A stretch of DNA of 64,000 nucleotides from Xestospongia bergquistia (Eukaryota; Porifera; Demospongiae; Haplosclerida; Petrosiidae): positions 5,461,001 to 5,525,000 of the forward strand of contig OZ014415.1 of the NCBI GenBank assembly GCA_963965975.1. Direction: 5' to 3'. The translations under genes and the position numbers were made by a program. The notes under the pieces were generated by a model that did no database searches, had not been told where the DNA came from, and saw only the letters and a program-made list of their open reading frames with translations. This document shows, piece by piece, positions 32,901 through 49,790 of this stretch; the first letter of the stretch is position 1; the number at the start of each line of letters is the position of its first letter.

Positions 32901-35900
32901 CATTTGTCCATTTACATTCATATTATTCATCCATTTCCTGATCATTCGTCCATTTAGATTCATATGATTCATCCATTTACTGATGATTCATCCATTTAGA
33001 GTCATGTCATTCATCCATTTAGATTAATATCATTCATCAATTTACCGATTATTCGTCCACTTATATTCATGTCATTAATCAATTTAATGATGATTCGTCC
33101 ATTTAGATTCATGTCATTCATCCATTTACAGATCATTCGTCCATTTAGATTCATATTGGTAATCCACTTAGATTCATATCATTCATCCATTTACCGATCA
33201 TTCGTCCATTTAAATTCATGTCATTCATCCATTTACCGATCATTCATCCATTTACATTCATATTATTCATCAATTTCCTGATCATTCGTCCATTTAGATT
33301 CATATGATTCATCCATTTACTGATGACTCATCCATTTAGAGTCATGTCATTCGTCCATTTAGATTCATATCATTCATCAATTTACCGATTATTCGTCCAT
33401 TTATATTCATGTCATTCATCAATTTAATGATGATTCGTCCATTTAGATTCATGTCATTCATCCATTTACAGATCATTCGTCCATTTAGATTAATATTAGT
33501 AATCCACTTAGATTCATATCATTCATCCATTTACCGATCATTCGTCCATTTAGATTTATATCATTCATCCATTTACTGATCATTCGTCCATTCAGATTCA
33601 TATTATTCATTCATTTACATTCATATCATTCATCTATTTAGTTTCATATCATTCATCCATTTACCGATTATTCGTCCATTTATATTCATGTCATTCATCC
33701 ATTTAATGATGATTCGTCCATTTAGATTCATGTTATTTATCCATTTACAGATATTTCGTCCATTTAGTTTCATATTATTAATCCATTTAGATCCATATAA
33801 TTCATCCAATTACCGATCATTCGTCCATTTAGATTCATGTCATTCATCCATTTACTGATCATTCGTTCATTTAAATTCATATCATTAATCCATTTAGATT
33901 CATATCATTCATCCATTTCCTGATTATTCGTCCATTTAGATTCATGTCATTCATCCATTTACTGATGATTCGTCCATTTTGATTCATGTCATTCATCCAT
34001 TTCCTGATCATTCGTTCATTTAGATTCATATCATTAATCCATTTAGATTCATATCATTCATCCATTTACTGATTATTTGTCCATTTAGATTCATGTCATT
34101 CATCCATTTACTGATGATTCCTCCATTTAGATTCATGTCATTCATCCATTTACTGATGATTCGTCCATTTAGATTCATGTCATTCATCCATATCCTGATC
34201 TTTCGTCCATTTAGATTCATATCATTCCTTTATTTAGATTCATAATTCATCCATTTACTGATCATTCGTCCATTTAGATTCATGTCATTCATCCATTTTC
34301 TGATCATTCATCTATTTAGATTCACGTCATTCATCCATTTACTGATCATTCGTCCTTTTAGATTCATATCATTCCTCCATTAACATTCATATCATTCCTC
34401 CATTTACTGATGATTCGTCCATTTAGATTCATGTCATTCACTCATTTACTGATCATTCGTCCATTTATATTTATGTCATTCATCCATTTCCTGATCATTC
34501 TTCCATTTAGATTCATATCATTCCTCCATTTACATTCATACCATTCATCCATTTACTGATGTTTCGTCCATTTGGATTCATGTCATTCATCCATTTACTG
34601 ATCATTCGTCCTTTTTGATTCATGTCATTCATCCATTAACTGATGATTCGTCCATTTAGATTCATGTCATTCATCCATTTACTGATCATTCGTCCTTTTT
34701 GATTCATGTCATTCATCCATTTACTGTTGATTCGTCCATTTAGAATCATGTCATTCATCCATTTACAGATAATTCGTCCATTCGATTCATATTATTAATC
34801 CATTTAGATTAATATCATTCATCCATTTACTGATCATTTGTCCATTTAGATTAATGTCATTCATCCATTTACTGATCATTCGTCCATTTAGATTTGTCAA
34901 TCATCCATTTCCTGATCATTCATCCATTTAGATTCATATCATTCCTCCATTTACATTCATATCATTCATCCATTTACTGATGATTCGTCCATTTAGATTA
35001 ATGTCATTCATCCATTAACTGATCATTCGTCCATTTAGATTCATGTCATTCATCCATTTCCTGATCATTCGTCCATTTAGATTCATATCATTTCTCCATT
35101 TACATTCATATCATTCATCCATTTACTGTTGATTCGTCCATTTAGATTCATGTCATTCATCCATTTACAGATCATTCGTCCAATTAGATTTATATCATTC
35201 CTCCATTTAGATTTATATCATTCATCCATTTACTGATGATTCGTCCATTTAGATTCATGTCATTCATCCATTTAGTGATGATTCGTTTATTTAGATTCAT
35301 GTCATTCATCCATTTACTGATGATTCGTCCATTTAGATTCATTTCATTCATCCATTTACTGATGATTCATCCATTTAGATTCATGTCATTCATCCATTTA
35401 CTGATGATATGTCCATTTAGATTCATGTCATTGATCTACTTACTGATGATTCCTCCAATTAGATTCATGTCATTCATCCATTTCCTGATCTTCGTCCATT
35501 TAGATTCATATCATTCATCCATTTAGATTCATATCATTCAACTATTTACATTCATGTCATTCATCCATTTATTAATGATTCGTCCATTTAGATTCATGTC
35601 ATTCATCCATTTACTGATCTTTCGTCCATTTAGACTCATATCATTCATCCTTTTAGATTCATATCATTCATCCATTTACTGATCATTCGTCCATTCAGAT
35701 TCATGTCATTCATCCATTTTCTTATCATTCGTCCATTTAGATTCATGTCATTCATCCATTTACTGATGATTCGTCAATTGAGATTCATGTCATTCATCCA
35801 TTTACTGATCATTTGTCCATTTAGATTCATGTCATTCATCCATTTACTGATCATTAGTCCATTTAGATTCATGTCATTCATTTATTTACTGATCATTAGT

Positions 35901-38099
35901 CCATTTAGGTTCATGTCATTCATCCATTTACTTATGAGTCGTCCATTTAGATTCATGTCATTCATCCATTTACTCATCATTCGTCCGATTAGGTTCATGT
36001 CATTTATCCATTTCCTGATCATTCACGCATTTAGAATCATATAATTCCTCCATTTAGATTCATATCATTCATCCATTTACAGATGATTCGTCCATTTAGA
36101 TTCTAGTCATTCATCCATTTACTGATCATTCGTCCATTCAAATTCATGTCATTCATCCATTTACTTATCATTCGTCCATTTATATTCATATTATTCATCC
36201 ATTTAGATTCATATCATTCATCCATTTACCGATCATTTGTCCATTTACATTCATATCATTCATCCATTTCCTGATCGTTTTTCCATTTAGATTCATATGA
36301 TTCATCCATTTACTGATGATTCGTACATTTAGAGTCATGTCATTTATCCATTTACTGATCATTTGTCCATTTAGATTCATATTACTCATCCATTTAGATT
36401 CATATCATTCATCCATTTAGATTCTTATTATTCATCCATTTACCGATCATTCGTCCATTTATATTCATATCATTCATACACTTCATGATGATTCGTCCAT
36501 TTAGATTCATGTCATTCATCCATTTACCGATGATTCGTCCATTTCTATTCATATTATTCATACATTTAGATTCATATCATTCATCCATTTACCGATCATT
36601 CGTCCATTTAGATTCATGTCATTCATCCATTAACTGATGATTCGTCCATTTAGATTCATGTCGTTCATCCCTTTACTGTTCATTTGTCCATTTAGATTCA
36701 TGTCATTCATCCATTTCCTTATCATTAGACCATTTAGATTCATATAATTCCTCCATTTAGATTCATATCATTCATCCATTTACTGATGATTCGTCCATTT
36801 AGAGTCATGTCATTCATCAATTTCCTGATCATTTGACCATTTAGATTCATATAATTCCTCCATTTAGATTCATATCATTCGTCCATTTACTGATGATTCG
36901 TCCATTTAGAGTTATGTTATTCATCCATTTACTGATCATTCGTCATTTATATTCATGTCATTCATCCATTTACTGATCATTTGTGCACTTAGATTCATGT
37001 CATTTATCTATTTCCTGATCATTCGTCTATTTAGATTTATGTCATTAATCCATTTCCTGATCATTTTCCATTTAGATTCATATCATTCCTCCATTTACAT
37101 TCATATCATTCATCCATTTCCTGATCATTCGTCCATTTAGATTCATATAATTACTCCATTTAGATTCATATCATTCATCCATTTACTGATGATTTGCCCA
37201 TTTAGAGTCATGTCATTCATCCATTTACTGATCATCGTCCATACAGACTCATGTCATTCATCCATTTACTGATGATTCGTCCATTTAGATTCATGTCGTT
37301 CATCCATTTACTGATCATTCATCCATTTATATTCATATTATTCATCCATTTAGATTCATATCATTCATCCATTTACCAATCATTCGTCCATTTACATTCA
37401 TATCATTCATCCATTTACTGATCATTTGTCTATTTAGATTCATGTCATTCCTCCATTTACTGATCATTCGTCCATTTAGATTCATACTATTCCTCCATTT
37501 AGATTCATATCATTCATCCATTTACTGATCATTCGTCCATTGAGATTCATGTCATTCATCCATTTACTGATCATTTGTCCATTTAGATACATGTCATTCA
37601 TTCATTTCCTGATCATTCGTCCATTTAGAGTCATATCATTCCTACATTTAGAGTCATATCATTCATCCATTTACTGCTCATTCGTCCATTTATATTCATA
37701 TCATTCATCCATTTGCTGATGATTCGTCCATTTAGATTCATGTCATTCATCCATTTACTGATTATTCGTCTATTTAGATTCATATCATTCCTCCATTTTG
37801 ATTCATGTCATTCATCCATTTACTGATCATTCGTCCGTTTAGATTCATGTCATTCATTCAGTTACTGATCATTCGTCCATTTAGATTTATGTCATTCATC
37901 CATTTGCTAATCCTTCGTCCATTTAGGTTCATATCATTCCTCCATTTAGATTCATGTCATTCATCCATTTACTGATTATTCGTGATTTATATTTGTACTA
38001 TTCATCCATTTAGATTCATATCATTCATCTATTTACCGATCATTTGTCCATTTACAGTCATATCATTCATCAATTTCCTTATCATTCGTCTATTTATAT

Positions 38100-41000
38100 T
38101 CATATGATTCATCCATTTAGATTCATATGATTCATCCATTTAGATTCATATCATTCATCCATTTACCGATCATTCGTCCATTTATATTCATGTCATTCAT
38201 CAATTTAATGATGATTTGTCCATTTAGATTCATGTCATTCATCCATTTACTTATGATTCGTCCATTAATATTCATATTATTCATCCATTTAGATTCATAT
38301 CATTCATCCATTTACTGATCATTCGTCCATTTAGATTCATGTCATTCATCCATTTACTGATCATTTGTCCATTTAGATTCATATCATTCATCCATTTACT
38401 GATGATTTGTCCATTTAGGTTCATATCATTCATCCATTTACTGATGATTTGTCCATTTAGGTTCATATCATTCATCCATTTACTGATGATTCATCCATTT
38501 AGATTCATGTCATTCATCCATTTACTGATGATTCGTCCATTTAGATTCATGTCATTCATCCATTTACTGATGATTCGTCCATTTAGATTCATGTCATTCA
38601 TCCATTTGCTGATGATTCGTCCATTTAGATTCATGTCATTCATCCATTTACTGATCACTCGTCCATTTAGATTCATATCATTCGTCCATTTATATTCATA
38701 TTATTCATCCATTTACTGATCATTCGTCCATTTAGATTCATATCATTCATTCAGTTACTGATCATTCGTCCATTTAGGTTCATATCATTCATCCATTTAG
38801 ATTCATGTCATTCATCCATTTACTGATTATTCGTCATTTATATTTGTATTATTCATTCATTTAGATTCATATCATTCATCTATTTACCGATTATTCGTCC
38901 ATTTACATTCATATCTTTCATCAATTTCCTTATCATTCTTCTATTTAGATTCATACGATTCATCAATTTACTGATGATTCATCCATTTAGAGTCATGTCA
39001 TTCATCCATTTACTAATCATTCGTCCATTTAGATTCATATTATTTATCCGTTTAGACTCATATCATTCATCCATTTAGATTCATATCATTCATCCATTTA
39101 CCGATAATTCGTCCATTTATATTCATGTCATTCATGCATTTAATGATGATTCGTCCATTTAGATTCATATCATTCATCCATTTACTTATGACTCGTCCAA
39201 TAATATTCATATTATTCATCCATTTAGATTCATATCATTCATCCATTTACTGATCATTCGTCCATGTAGATTCATGTCATTCATCCATTTACTGATCATT
39301 TGTCCATTTAGATTCATATCATTCATCCATTTACTGATCATTCGTTCATTTAGATCCATATCATTCATCCATTTACTGATCATTCGTCCATTCAGATTCA
39401 TGTCATTCATCCATTTACTGATCATTAGTCCATTTAGATTCATGTCATTCATCCATTTACTGATCATTCGTTCATTTAGATTCATGTCATTCATCCATTT
39501 ATTGATCATTCGTCCATTTAGATTCATATCATTCCTCCATTTAGATTCATGTCATTCATCCATTTACTGATCATTCGTCCGTTTAGATTCATTTTATTCA
39601 TTCAATTACTGATCATTCGTCCATTTAGATTTATGTCATTCATCCATGTCCTGATCATTCATCCATTTAGGTTCATATCATTCCTCCATTTAGATTCATA
39701 TCATTCAACTATTTAGATTCATGTAATTCATCCATTTACTAATGATTCGTCCACTTAGATTAATGTCATTCATCCATTTACTGATCATTCGTCCATTTAG
39801 ATTCATGTCATTCATCCATTTACTGATCATTCGTCTATTTAGATTCATAACATACCTCCATTTAGATTCATGTCATTCATCCATTTACAGATCATTCGTC
39901 CGTTTTGATTCATGTCATTCATTCAGTTTCTGATCATTCGTCAATTTAGATTTATGTCATTCATCCATGTCCTGATAATTCATCCATTTAGGTTCATATC
40001 ATTCCTTCATTTAGATTTATGTCATTCATCCTTTTACTGATTATTTGTCATTTATATTTGTATTATTCATCCATTTAGATTAATGTAATTCATCCATTTA
40101 CTGATCATTCGTCCATTTAGATTCATGTCATTCATCCATTTCCTGATCATTCGTCCACTTAGATTCATATTATTAATCCATTTAGATTCATATCATTCAT
40201 CCATTTACCGATCATTCGTCCATTTAGATTCATGTCATTCATCCATTTACTGATCATTCGTCCATTTAGATTCATATCATTCATCCATATAGATTCATAT
40301 CATTCATCAATTTACTTATGAATCGTCCATTTAGATTAATGTCATTCATGAATTTACTGATCAATCGTCCATTTACATTCATGTCATTCATCCATTTACT
40401 GATCATTCATACATTTAGATTCAAGTCATTCATCCATTTACTGATGATTCGTCCATTTTGATTCATGTCATTCATCTACTTACAGATGATTCCTCCATTT
40501 AGATTCATGTCATTCATCCATTTCCTGATCATTCGTCCATTTAGATTCATATCATTCCTCCATTTAGATTCATATCATACAACTATTTAGATTCATGTCA
40601 TTCATCAATTTACTACTTATTCGTCCATTTAGATTAATGTCATTCATCCATTTACTGATCATTCGTCCATTTAGATTCATGTCATTCATCCATTTACTGA
40701 TCATTTGTCTATTTAGATTCATATCATTCCTCCATTTAGATTCATGTCATTCATTCAGTTACTGATCATTCGTCCATTTAGATTTATGTCATTCATCCAT
40801 GTCCTGATCATTCATCCATTTAGGTTCATATCATTCCTCTATTTAGACTTATGTCATTCATCCATTTACTGATTATTTGTCATTTATATTTGTATTATTC
40901 ATCCATTTAGATTAATGTCATTCATCCATTTACTGATCATTCGTCCATTTAGATTCATGTCATTCATCCATTTCCTGATCATTCGTCCACTTAGATTCAT

Positions 41001-43700
41001 ATTATTAATCCATTTAGATTCATATCATTCATCCATTTACCGATCATTCGTCCATTTATATTCATGTCATTCATCCATTTACTGATCATTCGTCCATTTA
41101 GATTCATAACATTCATCCATTTAGATTCATATCATTCATCCATTTACTTATGAATCGTCCATTTAGATTAATGTCATTCATGAATTTACTGATCAATCGT
41201 CCATTTACATTCATGTCATTCATCCATTTACTGATCATTCATACATTTAGATTCAAGTCATTCATTCATTTACTGATGATTCGTCCATTTAGATTCATGT
41301 CATTTATCCATTTACTGATGATTCGTCCATTTAGATTCATGTCATTCATCTACTTACTGATGATTCCTCCATTTAGATTCATGTCATTCATCCATTTCCT
41401 GATCATTCGTCCATTTAGATTCATTTCATTCCTCCATTTAGATTCATATCATTCAACTATTTAGATTCATGTCATTCATCAATATACTAATTATTCGTCC
41501 ATTTAGATTAATGTCATTCATCCATTTACTGATCATTCGTCCATTTAGATTCATATTATTCATCCTTTTAGATTCATATCATTCATCCATTTACTGATCA
41601 TTCCTCCATTCAGATTCATGTCATTCATCCATTTACTGATCATTAGTCCATTTAGATACATGTCATTCATCCATTTACTGATCATTAGTCTATTTAGTTT
41701 CATGTCATTCATTTAATTACTGATCATTAGTCCATTTAGATTCATGTCATCCATCAATTTACTGATGAGTCGTCCATTTAGATTCAAGTCATTTATCCAT
41801 TTACTGATCATTCGTCCATTTAGATTCATGTCATTCATCCATTTCCTGATCATTCATCCATTAAGAATCATATAATTCCTCCATTTAGATTCATATCATT
41901 CATCCATTTACAGATGATTCGTCCATTCAGATTCATGTCATTCATCCATTTACTAATCATTCGTCCATTTAGATTCATGTCATTCATCCATTTACTGATC
42001 ATTCGTCCATTTATATTCATATTATTCATCCATTTAGATTCATATCATTCAACCATTTACCGATCATTCGTCCATTTACATTCATGTCATTAATCTATTT
42101 CCTGATCATTCGTCCATTTAGATTCATATCATTCATCCATTTAGATTCATATCATTCATCCATTTACTTATGAATCGTCCATTTAGATTAATGTCATTCA
42201 TCAATTTACTGATCATTCATACATTTAGATTCAAGTCATTCATCCATTTACTGATGATTCGTCCATTTAGATTCATGTCATTCATCTACTTACTTATGAT
42301 TCCTCCATTTAGATTCATGTCATTCATCCATTTCCTGATCATTCGTCCATTTAGATTCATATCATTCCTCCTTTTAGATTCATGTCATTCAACTATTTAG
42401 ATTCATGTCATTCATCCATTTACTAATGATTCGTCCATTTAGATTAATGTCATTCATCCATTTACTGATCATTTGTCCATTTAGATTCATATTATTCATC
42501 CTTTTAGATTCATATCATTCATCCTTTTACTGATCATTCGTCCATTCAGATTCATGTCATTCATCCATTTACTGATCATTTGTCCATTTAGATTCATGTC
42601 ATTCATCCATTTCCTTATCATTCGACCATTTAGATTCATATAATTCCTCCATTTAAAATTAATATCATTCATCCATTTACTGATGATTCGTCAATTTAGA
42701 GTCATGTCATTCATCCATTTCCTGATCATTCGACCATTTAGATTCATATAATTCCTCCATTTAGATTCATATCATTCATCCATTTACTGATGATTCGTCC
42801 ATTTACAGTCATGTCATTCATCCATTTAGTGATCATTCATCTATTTAGATTCATGTCATTCATCCATTTACAGATCATTCGTCCATTTAGATTCATATCA
42901 TTCCACCATTTAGATTCATATCATTCATCCATTTACAGATGATTCGTCCATTTAGATTAATGTCATTCATCCATTTACTGATCATTCGTCCATTTATATT
43001 CATAAAATTCATCCATTTAGATTCATATCATTCATGCATTTACCGATCATTCGTCCATTTACATTCATATCATTCATTCCTTTACTGATCATTCGTCCAT
43101 TTAGATTCATGTCATTCATCCATTACCAGATGATTCGTCCATTTAGATTCATGTCATTCATCCATTTACTGATCATTCGTCCTTTTGGATTCATATCATT
43201 CATCCATTTACTGATCATTCGTCCTTTTGGATTCATGTCATTCATCCATTCCTGATCATTCCTCCATTTAGATATATATAATTCCTCCATTTAGATTCAT
43301 ATCATTCATCCATTTAATGATGATTCGTCCATTTAGAGTGATGTCATTCATCCATTTAGTGATCATCATGTATTTAGATTCATATCATTCATCCATTTAC
43401 TGATCATTCGTCCATTTAGATTCATATCATTCCTCCATTTAGATTCATATCATTCATCCATTTACAGATGATTCGTCCATTTAGAATCATGTCTTTTATC
43501 CATTTAATGATGATTCGTCCATTTAGATTCATGTCATTCATCCATTTACTTATGATTCATCCAATAATATTCATATTATTCATCCATTTAGATTCATATC
43601 ATTCATCCACTTACTGATAATTCGTCCATTTAGATTCATGTCATTCATCCATTTACTGATCATTCGTCCATTTAGATTCATGTCATTCATCCATTTACTG
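38100..43700. repeat. Higher-order satellite repeat A, copy 1
   Basis: A long run of specific unit variants reappears about 6.9 kb downstream. Rare landmarks line up: CATTTATATTTGTATT near 38843, 40049 and 40881 against 45780, 46921 and 47743; GTCCATTAATATTCATATT near 38260 against 45200. The offset drifts from about 6937 to 6863 and later about 6090, so small deletions occurred after duplication. Confidence 0.75.
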
Positions 43701-45039
43701 ATGATTCGTCCATTTAGATTCATATCAATCATCCTTTTAGATTCATATCATTCATCCATTTACTGATGATTCGTCCATTTAGATTCATGACATTCGTCCA
43801 TTTACTGATCATTCGTCCATTTAGATTCATGTCATTCATCCATTTACAGGTGATTTGTCCATTTAGATTCATGTCATTCATCCATTTGCTTATCATTCGT
43901 CCATTTAGATTCATGTCATTCAACCACTTACTTATCACTAGTCCATTTAGATTCATATCATTCGTCCATTTAGATTCATATCATTCATCCATTTACTTAT
44001 GATTCGTCCATTTAGATTAATGTCATTCATCCATTTACTGATCATTCATACATTTAGATTCAAGTCATTCATCCATTTACTGATGATTCGTCCATTTAGA
44101 TTCATGTCATTAATCTATTTACTGATGATTCGTCCACTTAGATTCATGTCATTCATCTACTTACTGATGATTCCTCCATTTAGATTCATGTCATTCATCC
44201 ATTTCCTGATCATTCGTCTATTTAGATTCATATCATTCCTCCATTTATATTCATATCATTCAACTATATAGATTCATGTCATTCATCCATTTACTAATGA
44301 TTCGTCCATTTAGATTAATGTCATTCATCCATTTACTGATCATTCGTCCATTTAGATACATGTTATTCATCCATTTCCTGATCATTCATCCATTTAGATT
44401 CATATCATACCTCCATTTAGATTCATGACATTCAACCATTTACTAATCATTCGTCCATTTAGATTCATGTCATTCATTCATTTACTGATCATTCGTCCAT
44501 TTAGATTTATGTCATTCATCCATTTCCAGATCATTCGTCCATTTAGATTCATGTCATTCATCCATTTACTGATCATTCGTCCTTTTAGATTCATATCATT
44601 CCTCCATTTACATTCATATCATTCCTCCATTTACTGATGATTCGTCAATTTAGATTTATGTCATTCATCCATTTCCTGATCATTCTTCCATTTAGATTCA
44701 TATCATTCCTCCATTTACATTCATACCATTCATCCATTTACTGATGTTTCGTCCATTTTGATTCATGTCATTCATCCATTTACTGATCATTCGTCCTTTT
44801 TGATTCATGTCATTCATCCATTTACTGTTGATTCGTCCATTTGGATTCATGCCATTCATCCATTTACAGATAATTCATCCATTGGATTCATATTATTAAT
44901 CCATTTAGATTAATATCATTCATCCATTTACTGATCATTTGTCCATTTAGATTCATGTCATTCATCCATTTACTGATCATTCGTCCATTTAGATTTATGT
45001 CATTCAACCATTCACTGATCATTCGTCCATTTAGATTCA

Positions 45040-48000
45040 TACCATTCCTCCATTTAGATTCATATCATTCATCCATTTAGATTCATATCATTCATCCATT
45101 TATTGATCATTCGTCCATTTGTATTCATGTCATTCATCCATTTAATGATGATTCGTCCATTTAGATTCATGTCATTCATCCATTTACTTATGATTCGTCC
45201 ATTAATATTCATATTATTCATCCATTTAGATTCATATCATTCATCCATTTACTGATCATTCGTCCATTTAGATTCATGTCATTCATCCATTTACTGATGA
45301 TTCGTCCATTTAGATTCAAGTCATTCATCCATTTACTGATGATTCGTCCATTTAGATTCATGTCATTCATCCATTTACTGATGATTCGTCCATTTAGATT
45401 CATGTCATTCATCCATTTGCTGATGATTCGTCCATTTAGATTCATGTCATTCATCCATTTGCTGATGATTCGTCCATTTAGATTCATGTCATTCATCCAT
45501 TTGCTGATGATTCGTCCATTTAGATTCATGTCATTCATCCATTTACTGATCACTCGTTCATTTAGATTCATATCATTCGTCCATTTATATTCATATTATT
45601 CATCCATTTACTGATCATTCGTCCATTTAGATTCATATCATTCATTCAGTTACTGATTATTCGTCCAATTAGATTTATGTCATTCATCCATTTCCTGATC
45701 ATTCGTCCATATAGGTTCATATCATTCATCCATTTAGATTCATGTCATTCATCCATTTACTGATTATTCGTCATTTATATTTGTATTATTCATCCATTTA
45801 GATTCATATCATTCATCTATTTACCGATCATTCATCCATTTACATTCATATCTTTCATCAATTTCCTTATCATTCTTCTATTTAGATTCATACGATTCAT
45901 CAATTTACTGATGATTCATCCATTTAGAGTCATGTCATTCATCCATTTACTGATCATTCGTCCATTTAGATTCATATTATTCCTCCATTTAGACTCATAT
46001 CATTCATCCATTTAGATTCATATCATTCATCTATTTACCGATCATTCGTCCATTTATATTCATGTCATTCATGCATTTAATGATGATTCGTCCATTTAGA
46101 TTCATATCATTCATCCATTTACTTATGACTCGTCCAATAATATTCATATTATTCATCCATTTAGATTCATATCATTCATCCATTTACTGATCGTTTGTCC
46201 ATGTAGATTCATGTCATTCATCCATTTACTGATCATTTGTCCATTTAGATTCATATCATTCATCCATTTACTGATCAGTCGTTCATTTACATCCATATCA
46301 TTCATCCATTTACTGATCATTCGTCCATTCAGATTCATGTCATTCATCCATTTACTGATCATTAGTCCATTTAGATTCATGTCATTCATCCATTTACTGA
46401 TCATTCGTTTATTTAGATTCATGTCATTCATCCATTTACTGATCATTCGTCCATTTAGATTCATATCATTCCTCCATTTAGATTCATGTCATTCATCCAT
46501 TTACTGATCATTCGTCCGTTTAGATTCATTTTATTCATTCAATTACTGATCATTCGTCCATTTAGATTTATGTCATTCATCCATGTCCTGATCATTCATC
46601 CATTTAGGTTCATATCATTTCTCCATTTAGATTCATATCATTCAACTATTTAGATTCATGTAATTCATCCATTTACTAATGATTCGTCAATTTAGATTAA
46701 TGTCATTCATCCATTTACTGATCATTCGTCCATTTAGATTCATGTCATTCATCCATTTACAGATCATTCGTCCGTTTAGATTCATGTCATTTATTCAGTT
46801 ACTGATCATTCGTCCATTTAGATTTATGTCATTCATCCATGTCCTGATCATTCATCCATTTAGGTTCATATCATTCCTCCATTTAGATTTATGTCATTCA
46901 TCCATTTACTGATTATTTGTCATTTATATTTGTATTATTCATCCATTTAGATTAATGTCATTCATCCATTTCCTGATCATTCGTCCACTTAGATTCATAT
47001 TATTAATCCATTTAGATTCATATCATTCATCCATTTACCGATCATTCGTCCATTTAGATTCATGTCATTCATCCATTTACTGATCATTCGTCCATTTAGA
47101 TTTATATCATTCATCCATTTAGATTCAAATCATTCATCCATTTACTTATGAATCGTCCATTTAGATTAATGTCATTCATGAATTTACTGATCAATCGTCC
47201 ATTTACATTCATGTCATTCATCCATTTACTGATCATTCATACATTTAGATTCAAGTCATTCATCCATTTACTGATGATTCGTCCATTTTGATTCATGTCA
47301 TTCATCTACTTACAGATGATTCCTCCATTTAGATTCATGTCATTCATCCATTTCCTGATCATTCGTCCATTTAGATTCATATCATTCCTCCATTTAGATT
47401 CATATCATTCAACTATTTAGATTCATGTCATTCATCAATTTACTAGTTATTCGTCTATTTAGATTAATGTCATTCATCCATTTACTGATCATTCGTACAT
47501 TTAGATTCATGACATTCATCCATTTACTGATCATTCGTCTATTTAGATTCATATCATTCCTCCATTTAGATTCATGTCATTCATCCATTTACTGATCATT
47601 CGTCCGTTTAGATTCATGTCATTCATTTAGTTACTGACATTTAGATTTATGTCACTCATCCATGTCCTGATCATTCATCCATTTAGGTTCATATCATTCC
47701 TCCATTTAGACTTATGTCATTCATCCATTTACTGATTATTTGTCATTTATATTTGTATTATTCATCCATTTAGATTAATGTCATTCATCCATTTACTGAT
47801 CATTCGTCCATTTAGATTCATGTTATTCATCCATTTCCTGATCATTCGTCCACTTAGATTCATATTATTAATCCATTTAGATTCCTATCATTCATCCATT
47901 TACCGATCATTCGTCCATTTAGATTCATGTCATTCATCCATTTACTGATTATTCGTCCATTTAGATTCATAACATTCATCCATTTAGATTCATATCATTC

Positions 48001-49790
48001 ATCCATTTACTTATGAATCGTCCATTTAGATTAATGTCATTCATGAATTTACTGATCAATCGTCCATTTACATTCATGTCATTCATCCATTTACTGATCA
48101 TTCATACATTTGGATTCAAGTCATTCATCCATTTACTGATGATTCGTCCATTTAGATTCATGTCATTCATCCATTTACTGATGATTCGTCCATTTAGATT
48201 CATGTCATTCATCTACTTACTGATGATTCCTCCATTTAGATTCATGTCATTCATCCATTTCCTGATCATTTGTCCATTTAGATTCATATCATTCCTCCAT
48301 TTAGATTCATGTCATTCAACTATTTAGGTTCATGTCATTCATCAATATACTAATTATTCGTCCATTTAGATTAATGTCATTCATCCATTTACTGATCATT
48401 CGTCCATTTAGATTCATATTATTCATCCTTTTAGATTCATATCATTCATCCATTTACTGATCATTCCTCCATTCAGATTCATGTCATTCATCCATTTACT
48501 GATCATTAGTCTATTTAGATTTATGTCATTCATCCATTTACTGATCATTAGTCTATTTAGTTTCATGTCATTCATTTAATTACTGATCATTAGTCCATTT
48601 AGATTCATGTCATCCATCAATTTACTGATGAGTCGTCCATTCAGATTCAAGTCATTCATCCATTTACTGATCATTCGTCCATTTAGATTCATGTCATTCA
48701 TCCATTTCCTGATCATTCATCCATTAAGAATCATTTAATTCCTCCATTCAGATTCATATCATTCATCCATTTACTGATGATTCGTCCATTTAGAGTCATG
48801 TCATTCATCAATTTACTGATCATTCGTCCATTTAGATTCAAGTCATTTATTCATTTACTGATCATTTGTCCATTTAGATTCATGTCATTCATCCATTTCC
48901 TTATTATTCGACCATATAGATTCATATAATTCCTCCATTTAAAATTCATATCATTCATCCATTTACTGATGATTCGTCAATTTAGATTCATGTCATTCAT
49001 CCATTTCCTGATCATTCGACCGTTTAGATTCATATAATTCCTCCATTTAGATTCATATCATTCGTCCATTTACAGATGATTCGTCCATTTAGATTCATGT
49101 CATTCATCCATTTACTGATCATTTGTCCATTTATATTCATAATATTCATCCATTTAGATTTATATCATTCATGCATTTACCGATCATTCGTCCATTTAAA
49201 TTCATATCATTCATCCCTTTACTGATCATTCGTCCATTTAGATTCATGTCATTCATCCATTACCTGATGATTCGTCCATTTAGATTCATGTCATTCATCC
49301 ATTTACTGATCATTCGTCCATTTGGATTCATGTCATTCATCCATTTACTGATCATTCGTCCTTTTGGATTCATGACATTAAATCCATTTCCTGATCATTC
49401 CTCCAATTAGATTCATATCATTACTCCATTTAGGTTCATATCATTCATCCATTTACTGATTGTTCGTCCATTTAGATTCATATAATTCTTCCATTTAGAT
49501 TCATATCATTCATCCATTTAATGATGATTCGTCAATTTAGAGTCATGTCATTCATCCATTTATTGATCATCATGTATTTAGATTCATGTCATTCAACCAT
49601 TTACTGATCATTCGTCCATTTAGATTCATATCATTCCTCCATTTAGATTCATATCATTCATCCATTTACAGATGATTCGTCCATTTAGATTCATGTCATT
49701 CATCCATTTACTGATTATTCGTCCATTTATATTCATAATATTCATCCACTTAGATTCATATCATTCATCCATTTACCGATCATTCGTCCA
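45040..49790. repeat. Higher-order satellite repeat A, copy 2
   Basis: This is the downstream partner of 38100-43700 in the same orientation, matched by the same order of rare unit variants. It is shorter by several units near the end (for example 43034 corresponds to 49123). Confidence 0.75.
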
